A DNA stretch of 64,000 nt, taken from the NCBI RefSeq assembly GCF_000012965.1, contig NC_007575.1, positions 1,178,001 to 1,242,000 of the forward strand, written 5' to 3'. Source of the stretch: Sulfurimonas denitrificans DSM 1251. GTDB lineage: Bacteria > Campylobacterota > Campylobacteria > Campylobacterales > Sulfurimonadaceae. This document shows, in pieces, positions 43,069 through 51,078 of this stretch (position 1 is its first letter; every line of letters begins with the position of its first letter). The position numbers were made by a program, and so were the translations under genes. Under the pieces are notes generated by a model. It ran no database searches and was not told the DNA's origin. It was given only the letters and a program-made list of their open reading frames with translations.

Positions 43069-43809
43069 TTAATTCCCTCTAAAAAATATTCTCTGAGCCA
43101 GATATAGTACTACTAAAAGGTAAAAGAGCACTAATAGTTTTTTTTGTACCCAAACGTCAACTCTGTCCTTAAGATAGACTCCAATATAAACACCAATCAA
43201 TGAAGCCAATCCTATTATAATTCCACTAAAAAAATCTATCTCTCTGCTTAGAGAGTGAGATATCAAACCAGCAACAGAAGAGAAAACTACAAAAAAAAGT
43301 CCAGCCGATATGGCACGCTTAAGGTCAACATGTAAGAAACCTACCAATATGGGAACTAAAAGTATGCTCCCGCCAACGCCAATTAACATACTAAATGTAC
43401 CTAAAATGACTCCTATAACAAGCAGAAGCACTCTATTTACACTTCTTGGGGTCTGATTTATGACTGTTTTTGCAAAGAGTCTGTATAGCGCAAAAGAAGC
43501 AAATGCCAAGAAGATAATCTCTAAAAATTTATCATTGATACTTGAGACTATAAAACCACTTAAAAATGCACCACAAAATCCACCAATTCCGATGGTAACA
43601 ACCATGGCAACATCAAGATTTTTATTTTTATTATTTAAATAACTTCCATAAATTGAACTAAAAACCATCTGCACAACTGAAATTCCAATAGCATCTTTTA
43701 TCTGATAACCTAAAAAAAGAAGCAGAGGAACAAGAATTGTTCCACCTCCAATTCCAAAAAAACCAGATAAAGTACCAACACCAACACCCAACAAGAGTAA
43801 TTCAACCAT
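43069..43809 (-). CDS. TSUP (TauE/SafE) family permease
   Basis: This 246-residue membrane protein has about eight helices and the family's paired glycine-rich repeats (GFFGIGGGTILVPLLLFLGY and MLIGVGGSILLVPILVGFLH). TSUP proteins move sulfite, sulfoacetate, thiosulfate or other sulfur anions; the substrate is not determined. It leads the transcript into uvrA-selD-mnmH, with a -10 box at 43831-43836. Confidence 0.87.
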   Translation of the reverse strand: MVELLLLGVGVGTLSGFFGIGGGTILVPLLLFLGYQIKDAIGISVVQMVFSSIYGSYLNNKNKNLDVAMVVTIGIGGFCGAFLSGFIVSSINDKFLEIIFLAFASFALYRLFAKTVINQTPRSVNRVLLLVIGVILGTFSMLIGVGGSILLVPILVGFLHVDLKRAISAGLFFVVFSSVAGLISHSLSREIDFFSGIIIGLASLIGVYIGVYLKDRVDVWVQKKLLVLFYLLVVLYLAQRIFFRGN

Positions 43810-43830
43810 TTCTTAAAACTTTTTTTGGAA

Positions 43831-43836
43831 ATTATA
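43831..43836 (-). promoter_or_regulatory. Candidate -10 box for the TSUP-uvrA-selD-mnmH transcript
   Basis: TATAAT on the - strand, 21 bases upstream of the TSUP permease ATG, giving a very short leader. Confidence 0.45.
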
Positions 43837-43913
43837 TCATCTTATCCAAAATCAAAGTTATCTCAACACGCTCAACATAAGGCAGTTTAATTTTACTTTG
43901 AGATTCAATCAAG

Positions 43914-43919
43914 TATAAT
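43914..43919 (+). promoter_or_regulatory. Candidate -10 box for the cheX-fliN-fliO-like group
   Basis: TATAAT following TTCAATCAAG, 22 bases upstream of the cheX-like ATG, which itself follows an AAGGGG ribosome site. Confidence 0.5.
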
Positions 43920-43941
43920 CATCCCTCTTAAGGGGTATAAA

Positions 43942-44364
43942 ATGTTAAATATAATTCTAGAAGCTTCCCAAAATTTTTGTATCCATCAAATTAGAGAACC
44001 ACATGTTGTGCTTGACTATACAAATAAAATGAGAACAGTTATTGCTTATGTCGATATAACTATGATTAGCGGGAAAAAGCATAGAGTTTATGTTGGCGCA
44101 ACACTAGATTTTGCTCAAAGAGTCACAACTACTCTTCTAGAAGAGGACGATAGTGATGAAGAGACTTTGATTGATATGGTGCTAGAACTGACAAATCTAA
44201 TCGTTGGTAGCGCTAAAGTTATTGCGCAAAATATGCCTGAGTGCTCCTATACAATGGCGACTCCTTGTTTTGAAAAAATTGATACTTTTGACATAAAGCA
44301 CAATGAAGCAAAAACTATAAAAGTAGGAAATGATGAGATGATTATTGCCATCAAGGAAATTTAA
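43942..44364 (+). CDS. CheX-like chemotaxis phosphatase
   Basis: The 140-residue protein resembles the CheC/CheX/FliY phosphatase family. The helix VLELTNLIVGSAKVIAQNM carries the family E-x2-N active-site pair, and the rest has the alternating beta/alpha pattern of CheX. Such proteins dephosphorylate CheY-P and reset the flagellar motor. The stop codon abuts the TTG start of fliN, which supports a motor-related role. Only one phosphatase motif is visible, as in CheX. Confidence 0.7.
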   Translation: MLNIILEASQNFCIHQIREPHVVLDYTNKMRTVIAYVDITMISGKKHRVYVGATLDFAQRVTTTLLEEDDSDEETLIDMVLELTNLIVGSAKVIAQNMPECSYTMATPCFEKIDTFDIKHNEAKTIKVGNDEMIIAIKEI

Positions 44365-44700
44365 TTGAAAAAAAGAAGACATACCTATGGAGCAAAAGAG
44401 GAGATTTTTGATTCAGAAAGTGAACTTTCATGGATGGATTACTCTGGTCTTTTAGATATGGAAGTTGAATTCATATCTGATTTAGGTGAAACTGAATTAA
44501 GCGTAGGTGAAATATTGCAACTCAAAAAAGGTTCTATAATTGACCTTAAAAAACCAGCTGGAGAGAGCGTTGAAACATACGTAAATGGACGTATTTTAGG
44601 TAGAGGAGAAGTTATGGTATATGAAAAAAACCTTGCAATCCGTATCAATGAAGTCTTAGACTCAAGTGCTGTTTTATACCACCTCTCAAAAGAGAAATAA
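44365..44700 (+). CDS. fliN: Flagellar motor switch protein
   Basis: FliN forms the lower C-ring of the flagellar switch and binds the export apparatus. The 111 residues contain a SpoA domain (about 35-105), including GETELSVGEILQLKKGSIIDL and VNGRILGRGEVMVY. The start codon is TTG at 44365, directly after the cheX-like stop, with AAGGA 7 bases upstream; the extended basic N-terminus KKRRH is unusual. The stop overlaps the ATG of the next gene by one base. Confidence 0.92.
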   Translation: MKKRRHTYGAKEEIFDSESELSWMDYSGLLDMEVEFISDLGETELSVGEILQLKKGSIIDLKKPAGESVETYVNGRILGRGEVMVYEKNLAIRINEVLDSSAVLYHLSKEK

Positions 44701-45587
44701 TGATTAAATTTTTACTTCTTCTATCACTCCCTTTTTTACTTAGTGCTTCAAAAATATTGAGCTATAACATTTATGACAGAACAGACAGAGTAGATGTTAT
44801 GATTACTTTTGATACTCCTTACAGTGGTGTCATAAAACAGAACAACAGCAACTCTATAATCACTATAAAACTTGAAGGTTCTTCAATAGAATCATCTAAA
44901 ATTAAACAACTCTCCTCAAAATATATACGCTCCATCTCTATAACACCAATGAATGAGTACACTCAGATAGTTGCAGAAGTTCCTCCATCAGTAACGCTCC
45001 AAGCGTCAAAAACATCTGATTCTTATGGACTTAGACTTCGTTTTACAGCACCTGAAGCTTTAACACAAAACGGTGCTGAACAAAAAGAGATTTCAAAAGA
45101 TGAGTTTGCGTCTCTTCCAACAAAAAAAGGTGATGACTTATCACAAAGCTATTATATAGTTTTTATAATTCTTGTTGTTGGTATAGCTGTTTTATTTTAT
45201 ATTAAAAAAAGAGTCTCTCTTCCACAAACAAAACAGAAGCAATCACCTTGGCTTTTTCAGCAAAACAGTACTGAAGAGGATAAAAAAGAGGTAACAGTAC
45301 CAGCAGACTCAGCTAATGTTTCCATTAGGTTTCAAAAAGCATTAAATAGCAGTAACAGTGTAATAATGCTTGATTTTGCAGATCAGAGCTATCTTGTATT
45401 GATGGGAAAGAGCAATATACTTTTAGATAAATTTACAGAAAATAAACCATCTTCACAGAGTGAGTTTGAACATATTCTACAAAACAGACATAAAGAGCTT
45501 GATAATTTTTTAAACAGTGATGACGACTATAAAGAGTCGTTGAGAATATACAAAGAGAAAGCAGCTTCAATCTCATATGAGGTTTAA
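44700..45587 (+). CDS. FliO-like protein with an N-terminal periplasmic domain
   Basis: The 295-residue protein has a signal peptide (1-17), a periplasmic beta-rich domain (~18-118) with an AMIN-like look, a membrane helix at 151-168, and a cytoplasmic part. The cytoplasmic segment NSVIMLDFADQSYLVLMGKS resembles the FliO core (VLVDV-x-YLLG pattern). FliO helps assemble the FliPQR export gate. Helicobacter also has fliO beside fliN. The identity is moderate, because the similarity is short. It starts in the fliN stop and ends 4 bases inside the convergent gene. Confidence 0.6.
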   Translation: MIKFLLLLSLPFLLSASKILSYNIYDRTDRVDVMITFDTPYSGVIKQNNSNSIITIKLEGSSIESSKIKQLSSKYIRSISITPMNEYTQIVAEVPPSVTLQASKTSDSYGLRLRFTAPEALTQNGAEQKEISKDEFASLPTKKGDDLSQSYYIVFIILVVGIAVLFYIKKRVSLPQTKQKQSPWLFQQNSTEEDKKEVTVPADSANVSIRFQKALNSSNSVIMLDFADQSYLVLMGKSNILLDKFTENKPSSQSEFEHILQNRHKELDNFLNSDDDYKESLRIYKEKAASISYEV

Positions 45588-46720
45588 TCTTCTAGCTGCA
45601 CCTTAGTATTTAGAAGATTTTTAATTGTAGATAGATTTTCAACACTCAGTTTATATTTCTCATCCATCATCTTGCTTACATGATAAACCTCTGTTATAGT
45701 TATACCGTATGGATCTTTTTTCTCTCTAATTACTTTAGAACACTCATCATAAGAGTAGAGATATAAAACTTTGCGAGTCTGCTGTATGTAGTACGTTAGT
45801 GTAATCTCATCAGAGTGTTTTTTCTCGATTGCAACAACAACGCTTTGGTTATCTTTAAAACTCTTATCAAGCCCCAACTCATCTCTAAGGAGTGCAGCTT
45901 CAATGTAGCCTATATAAAATTTATTATATAAGTCATGATATCTCTGTACTTTTGGACTCATTAAAAAATTCATATCAATAATATATTTCTTATGACTTCT
46001 AATCGTCTTTGTAATCCATGAGATTGTATTGTAATATCTAAATGGAAATAGTTTTAACGAGTGAGCCTCAACCATCTTTGGTGATTTAATTCTCTTTTTT
46101 GGTTGGAGTCTTTTGCTATCAGTATCTACAATATAGTCAAGCACACTCTTGGCAGAGAACTCATTTGTTAGCCAAACATTACAGTACGATGGCAACTGTC
46201 TAACTCCCGAGGCACCATCATTTAAAATAATTAGTGATTTAATCTCATAGTCTGGAAATATAGTCTCTAAGAGTGCTTTTTTCTTTCTAAGTCTTTTTCT
46301 AAGTTTTAAGACTGATTTTACAAGTGTCATCTCTACAAAGTATAATTCTCTGTTTTTTGTTATAAACATAGCATCAAATTCGCTAATTTCTCTGCTTTTT
46401 GTTCTATAAACAATCTGCTGTTTCTCACTTATTGAGAGGGTATTTGCATGAGATTTTATTTTATCTTGATGAAAACCTTTTAAGATAAATTTTTCTATCT
46501 CATCATTTTGTGCAGCATACATAAGAAGCTTTTCATAAATAAAATTCTCAAAAACTTCACCCTCAAAAGAGCGATATGAGCTTAGATAATGTTGATCATC
46601 TTGAGCTATTCCGCGTCTTATTAAAGAGAGCAAATACTTTACATTATAGTCATAGTGAAGTAGATTATCTCCTATATCACTCTCATCTAATGTTTTAATT
46701 GATTTGCTGATTTTTAACAA
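45584..46720 (-). CDS. Unknown protein with PD-(D/E)xK nuclease-like core
   Basis: I do not recognise this 378-residue family. Residues 51-66 (SFEGEVFENFIYEKLL) look like the first helix of restriction-nuclease folds, and D116 plus E130 in EFDAMFITKNRELYFVEMT match the acidic pair of a PD-(D/E)xK core. The usual lysine is a threonine (E130-M-T132), with K135 close by, so catalysis is uncertain. A basic stretch follows (RKRLRKKKA, 141-149). It overlaps dusB by 7 bases and is probably co-transcribed with it. No phage or defence genes are nearby. Confidence 0.6.
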   Translation of the reverse strand: MLKISKSIKTLDESDIGDNLLHYDYNVKYLLSLIRRGIAQDDQHYLSSYRSFEGEVFENFIYEKLLMYAAQNDEIEKFILKGFHQDKIKSHANTLSISEKQQIVYRTKSREISEFDAMFITKNRELYFVEMTLVKSVLKLRKRLRKKKALLETIFPDYEIKSLIILNDGASGVRQLPSYCNVWLTNEFSAKSVLDYIVDTDSKRLQPKKRIKSPKMVEAHSLKLFPFRYYNTISWITKTIRSHKKYIIDMNFLMSPKVQRYHDLYNKFYIGYIEAALLRDELGLDKSFKDNQSVVVAIEKKHSDEITLTYYIQQTRKVLYLYSYDECSKVIREKKDPYGITITEVYHVSKMMDEKYKLSVENLSTIKNLLNTKVQLED

Positions 46721-47670
46721 ACTGTCTCACTATTTTTCAAAAAATTTTCTATCAACTCTCTACACTTATCAGGGTCAGAAATATGGTTAATCCCATCTCG
46801 AAGAGCTGAAGCACCACGATAACCCTTTGAGTAAGTGTGCATATGCTTTCTAAACATAATAACACCATGAGCACCATGAAATTCAATCATCTTATCATAA
46901 TGTTCTAATATTATGGCATGTTTGATATTCTCATCAATATCTTTAGTGCCATATTTCAACTGATGAAAAATCCACGGAGCACCAACTGCACCCCTGCCTA
47001 TCATTACACCATCAGCGCCTGTGTGCTCTAAAACCCACTCTGCTTTCTCATAAGAGTCTATATCTCCATTAGCAATTACTGGAATATTAATTGCCTCTTT
47101 TATCTCTCTTATTGCATCATAATCAACTGGCGCTTTAAATTTTCCAGCGCGCGTTCTTCCATGAACAGCTATAAAATCAGCACCACTATCTTCAACCATT
47201 TTTGCTATATCGACATGATTCTTTTTCTCAAATCCAAGTCTTATTTTAACGCTTGTGAGGTTTTTATTTGAAGTATTTTTAATTGTTCTTATAATCTCGC
47301 CCATAAGAGGTAGGTTTAAAAGCAGAGAGCTTCCGCTTCCATGTCCTACAATTTTAGGAACAGGGCATCCACAGTTTAAATCGATAATATCTATTCCATC
47401 TTGCTCATTTAGTATCTCAACAGCTCTTCTAATAACATTAACCTCTGCTCCAGCAATTTGAACAGAGTAAGGGTCTTCATTAGGGCTTTTTTCTATCATG
47501 CCTAAGGTTTTTGAAGAGCCGTGAACAAGAGCATTGGAGCTAAGCATCTCACTAACTGTGAGATCTGCTCCAAACTTTTTAACTACACTTCTAAAAGGTA
47601 AATCTGTATAACCAGCAAGCGGCGCTAAAACATAGACTGGTTTATCAAAAGTGAGTTTTTTTAAAGTCAT
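46714..47670 (-). CDS. dusB: tRNA-dihydrouridine synthase
   Basis: This FMN enzyme reduces uridines in the tRNA D-loop. It has the TIM-barrel motif DLNCGCPVPKIVGHGSGSS (active-site Cys near residue 100) and FIAVHGRTRAGKF, plus the FMN loop IANGDID. At 318 residues it matches the DusB group. The order accD-...-dksA-like-membrane protein-dus is the same as in Campylobacter. It is 6 bases downstream of the membrane protein gene. Confidence 0.93.
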   Translation of the reverse strand: MTLKKLTFDKPVYVLAPLAGYTDLPFRSVVKKFGADLTVSEMLSSNALVHGSSKTLGMIEKSPNEDPYSVQIAGAEVNVIRRAVEILNEQDGIDIIDLNCGCPVPKIVGHGSGSSLLLNLPLMGEIIRTIKNTSNKNLTSVKIRLGFEKKNHVDIAKMVEDSGADFIAVHGRTRAGKFKAPVDYDAIREIKEAINIPVIANGDIDSYEKAEWVLEHTGADGVMIGRGAVGAPWIFHQLKYGTKDIDENIKHAIILEHYDKMIEFHGAHGVIMFRKHMHTYSKGYRGASALRDGINHISDPDKCRELIENFLKNSETVC

Positions 47671-47676
47671 TTAATG

Positions 47677-48693
47677 TTAAATAAAAAGATTAATATCAAA
47701 GTGCTTACCACACTCTCTTAGTGAGCTATATGCTTTAAATTGTCTATAATCATCAGCTTGAGAAGCATCTAGCACCTCTTTTGCAAGAGTTAACATCTCC
47801 AAATCAAAAAGAGTAAATAGATATGCTTCCATTGTTGGTTCACTATCATTGCTTAGGGTTTCAAATAGTTTCATTCTCTGCTCAGGCAACATAGATTTTG
47901 ATAATTTCTTAGATGCCTCTATGTACTCTTTTGATGAAAATTTCAACTCTTTAAAAAGAGTTATTAGAGATTCATTAGACGCAACCAAAGTGTTTGAATC
48001 AGCATTAATTCTTGATAGAATTTCAAAAAGGGCCTCTTTTGTAAGTGCTTGTTTATACTTTTCAATAGCATTAAATGGTGCTTTTTTTACAAAATCAATA
48101 TAAACTTCTTTTTGTAAAGAGATATCGTATTTGTTTGGTGAATTTAATATATCTTCTGCACTTAAGGCACCTTTTTTATATCTATTTCTATCATTTTGAA
48201 TAACAAGTGCATTTGAAGATGAAAGTGAATACTTTCTCAAATCAACAACTTCACCATTTCTAATTCCATTAATTATTGCAAGAACATCATTTATCTTTTT
48301 ATTTTCAACATCAGCAGTAAATCCTGCGATTGGAAAAATTGTTGCATTATCAACCAAAGAGCCCAATAGCTTATACTTTTTTGTTTTAAATAGGTGTGAA
48401 CGATTCTCTTTTGCTAAATATGCATCAACAATAGAATCAACCATTTTTTCATAATCTTTTTCATATTTGCGAAGCTTTAGCATTCCCATAAATGAGTAAA
48501 AAAGCATATGAAGCATACTTGCAATATATAAAAGAATCATTGGTAAAACTACCAATAATGCAATAGACAAAGGCGGTAACACTATTGAAAAAAGTTCAAT
48601 ACTCATACTATCTTGTGTTACAAATGCGTAAACATACCACCCAACTACTACTATTAATATAAATGCTGCTATCGAATATTTTTTAAGATGCAT
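47677..48693 (-). CDS. Conserved membrane protein of unknown function
   Basis: The 338-residue protein has two N-terminal membrane helices (about residues 5-24 and 36-67) and a long, mostly helical cytoplasmic part. No known motif is apparent. It occupies the same position between dksA-like and dus genes as a membrane protein in Campylobacter. The start is the ATG at 48693, because GGGAG lies 5 bases before it; an upstream GTG would overlap that site. Confidence 0.72.
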   Translation of the reverse strand: MHLKKYSIAAFILIVVVGWYVYAFVTQDSMSIELFSIVLPPLSIALLVVLPMILLYIASMLHMLFYSFMGMLKLRKYEKDYEKMVDSIVDAYLAKENRSHLFKTKKYKLLGSLVDNATIFPIAGFTADVENKKINDVLAIINGIRNGEVVDLRKYSLSSSNALVIQNDRNRYKKGALSAEDILNSPNKYDISLQKEVYIDFVKKAPFNAIEKYKQALTKEALFEILSRINADSNTLVASNESLITLFKELKFSSKEYIEASKKLSKSMLPEQRMKLFETLSNDSEPTMEAYLFTLFDLEMLTLAKEVLDASQADDYRQFKAYSSLRECGKHFDINLFI

Positions 48694-48702
48694 AACCACT
48701 CC

Positions 48703-49053
48703 CTATCTAGATTTTTCTACTATTTCTCTACAATCAATGCAGTATATCGCATGAGGCTTAACTTTAAGTCTTTGAAAACCAATAGGGTCTTCACACATCT
48801 CGCAGATTCCATAATCACCTGTTGCAATTTTTCCAAGCGTAACGTTTATCTCTCTTAATTCTTGTTCTTGTTGATGAACTATTGCGCTCTCAATCATTGA
48901 GCTATTGTCCACAGATGCATGGTCGCCCTCATCTTTTAACTCTAGAGAGCTTAATTGGCTTAGCTCTTCATTAACGCCTCTAATATTTTTTATTATCTGT
49001 TCTTTTCTGCTCTCAAGAATCTCTTTAAAATATTTTAACTCGCTCTCTTGCAC
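48703..49053 (-). CDS. DksA/TraR-type zinc-finger regulator
   Basis: This 116-residue DksA-like protein has an N-terminal coiled coil (about 1-75) and a C4 zinc finger (CEMC ... CIDC, about residues 82-110). DksA proteins insert into the RNA polymerase secondary channel and work with ppGpp. The coiled-coil tip contains LKDEGDHASVDNSS, with acidic residues, and the finger is complete. It is separated by 16 bases from rlmH. Confidence 0.87.
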   Translation of the reverse strand: MQESELKYFKEILESRKEQIIKNIRGVNEELSQLSSLELKDEGDHASVDNSSMIESAIVHQQEQELREINVTLGKIATGDYGICEMCEDPIGFQRLKVKPHAIYCIDCREIVEKSR

Positions 49054-49069
49054 ATCTCTTCCTTGTTAG

Positions 49070-49528
49070 TTATTTATGATATGGATGGTTACTTAAAATT
49101 GAAAATCCTCTATAAATCTGCTCTAGTAAAACAACTTTTGCAATTTTATGACTCATAGTAATATTCCCTAAACTTATAATAGAATCACCCTTCTTCAAGA
49201 ACTCATCTTCAAAGCCATAAGCACCGCCTATGAAAAATTTAACCGCAATTTTACCATCTAATAGCTTACTAAATTCATAACTATCAATTAATTTTCCATC
49301 AGGGTGTAATATTACGTTAAAACTCTTAACTACATGTGGCGCAAAAAGTTTTGAATAAGCCTCTCTTGAGGCTTCTGGGGAGATGGTGTGTGCTTTTGTT
49401 ACATCTTTATTAAATAATTCTATATCTTCTATTTTTGCAAAGCGAGAAATCATCTTTGATAGCTCTTTACAAAGAGGATCGTAGATAGATCTCTCTTTTT
49501 TTGCAATTGATAGAATTTCTATATTCAC
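49070..49528 (-). CDS. rlmH: 23S rRNA pseudouridine-1915 N3-methyltransferase
   Basis: RlmH is a SPOUT methyltransferase acting on helix 69 of 23S rRNA in the assembled ribosome. It has the knot region [15 protein letters not shown] and [22 protein letters not shown], and the C-terminal NHPYHK. The 152 residues are normal. It overlaps thiE by one base. Confidence 0.94.
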
Positions 49529-50088
49529 TAAAGCAATCCACTCCCAACTACATGATACGTTACATGTGAGAATTTATCACTCTCTTTTACACCGCCAATT
49601 GCGGCTACATAATGTTTTGAGAGTGATGCAAGAGAGTCTAGTTTTTCACCAAGAACTGTTGTTACATTATTTTTTGTATCTGTATTTCTATATGCACCCA
49701 AACCAATGTAGTTTAAATCCATCTGATTAGCTTCTAAAATCTCTTTTTCATTATGAGTTGAAATGCCTAAAATCTTATCTTTTTTAATAACTTCTCTGAT
49801 AATTTTTACTGCAGCAAAGATATCTTTATCTATTGCCATTAAATCCTCTTGCCCAACATGAACTCCATCACAAAACTCTATAAGTTCATAAGCATCATTG
49901 ACGATTAAAAAGCCATCATACATTTTTCTGATTTTAATAAGTTGCTGTTTTATAAATGCAATGTCTGCATTTTTATTTCGATATTGGATAATTTCTGCAT
50001 TTTTCTCTTTTGCAGTAGAGATAAAATCTTCAAGAGAGAGACCTTTTTTATCTAAAAGGTCTTGATCGCAAAGAGCATAAAGTCGCAT
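49528..50088 (-). CDS. thiE: Thiamine-phosphate synthase-like protein
   Basis: ThiE joins the thiazole and pyrimidine halves of thiamine. The 186-residue TIM barrel keeps [39 protein letters not shown] and the AIGGV phosphate loop. The usual GPVFPT-type loop reads [14 protein letters not shown], so it is a somewhat divergent member, and TenI-like regulation is an alternative. It is locked between accD and rlmH by one-base overlaps. Confidence 0.8.
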
Positions 50089-50933
50089 TACGCAACTTTA
50101 AAGAGTGTTAACATGTCTGAGAGTGTTTTTTTAAGGTCATTTCTATTTACAATCATATCAATAGAACCTTTTTCAAGCAGAAATTCTGCACGTTGAAAAC
50201 CATCTGGAAGAGCCGAACCAATTGTCTGTTCTATAACTCTTTGTCCAGCGAAACCAACTAATGCACCTGGCTCTGCTATGATAATATCCCCCAATGTGGC
50301 AAAAGAGGCACTAACACCTCCCATTGTAGGATCTGTTAATACTGAGATATAAAGAAGTTTGTGTTGTGCCAATTTTGCTAAAGCTGCTGAAGTTTTACTC
50401 ATCTGAAGCAGTGAGAAAGTGCTCTCTTGCATTCTAGCTCCACCACTTGCGCTAAGTATAATCAACCCTTGTCTCTTCTCAATAGCGCGGTTAACCGCAC
50501 GAACTATTTTCTCTCCCTCAACAGAGCCAAGCGAGCCACCCATAAATGCGAAGTCAAATATAACCATTTGAGCACTTACACCATTCATTTTACACTCACC
50601 GCTTACCACAGATGAATTTTTGCCAGTTTTTGAATAAGCCTCTTCAAGTCTTTTTTTATATGATATTTTATCTGTAAAATTGAGTGGATCAATAGGCTTT
50701 AAGTTATCATCATACTCTACAAAAGTACCCTCATCTGCTAAGAGCTCTATTCTCTCTTTTACACCTATTCTGATGTGATAACCACATTTTGGACATACAT
50801 GCTTTTGATTCTCTACCTCTTTGTAGTACATAAGAGATTGACATGATTTACACTTTACCCAATGCGCTGGCGCCTCACTTTTAACAGGTTGGTTTTTATC
50901 TGTGTTTCTAGAAAAAAAGCTAAGTAAATTCAA
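50088..50933 (-). CDS. accD: Acetyl-CoA carboxylase carboxyltransferase subunit beta
   Basis: AccD is the zinc-containing half of carboxyltransferase, which makes malonyl-CoA for fatty acids. It has the zinc ribbon [15 protein letters not shown] with [10 protein letters not shown], then crotonase-fold motifs such as [12 protein letters not shown] and [12 protein letters not shown]. Its 281 residues are normal. It is the first gene of the transcript down to the nuclease-like gene, with a promoter box at 50963-50968. Confidence 0.95.
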   Translation of the reverse strand: MNLLSFFSRNTDKNQPVKSEAPAHWVKCKSCQSLMYYKEVENQKHVCPKCGYHIRIGVKERIELLADEGTFVEYDDNLKPIDPLNFTDKISYKKRLEEAYSKTGKNSSVVSGECKMNGVSAQMVIFDFAFMGGSLGSVEGEKIVRAVNRAIEKRQGLIILSASGGARMQESTFSLLQMSKTSAALAKLAQHKLLYISVLTDPTMGGVSASFATLGDIIIAEPGALVGFAGQRVIEQTIGSALPDGFQRAEFLLEKGSIDMIVNRNDLKKTLSDMLTLFKVA

Positions 50934-50962
50934 AAAAAATCCTTCAATATATAATGGCGGAA

Positions 50963-50968
50963 ATTATA
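50963..50968 (-). promoter_or_regulatory. Candidate -10 box for the accD operon
   Basis: TATAAT on the - strand within TTTTGATATAATTTC, 29 bases upstream of the accD ATG. Confidence 0.55.
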
Positions 50969-51039
50969 TCAAAATAATACTTGTTTTCCATAAAATTTAA
51001 AAAATGGAATGCTTCTATTTGTTACAAATATGAGCAATT

Positions 51040-51072
51040 TTTTCTACATCTACTAATATTAGATGTAGAAAA
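51040..51072. repeat. 13-bp inverted repeat just after gltD
   Basis: Perfect 13-base arms (TTTTCTACATCTA and TAGATGTAGAAAA) surround a 7-base loop, 6 bases beyond the gltD stop. On the gltD strand the arm ends in A's rather than U's, so it is not a standard intrinsic terminator. An mRNA 3' end stabiliser, or a terminator with its U-tract inside the stem, is possible. Confidence 0.5.
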
Positions 51073-51078
51073 GTAACA

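Noticed and set aside
49528-50200. TPP riboswitch before thiE
   Set aside because: thiE overlaps accD by one base, leaving no untranslated space, and no THI-box-like sequence was seen.
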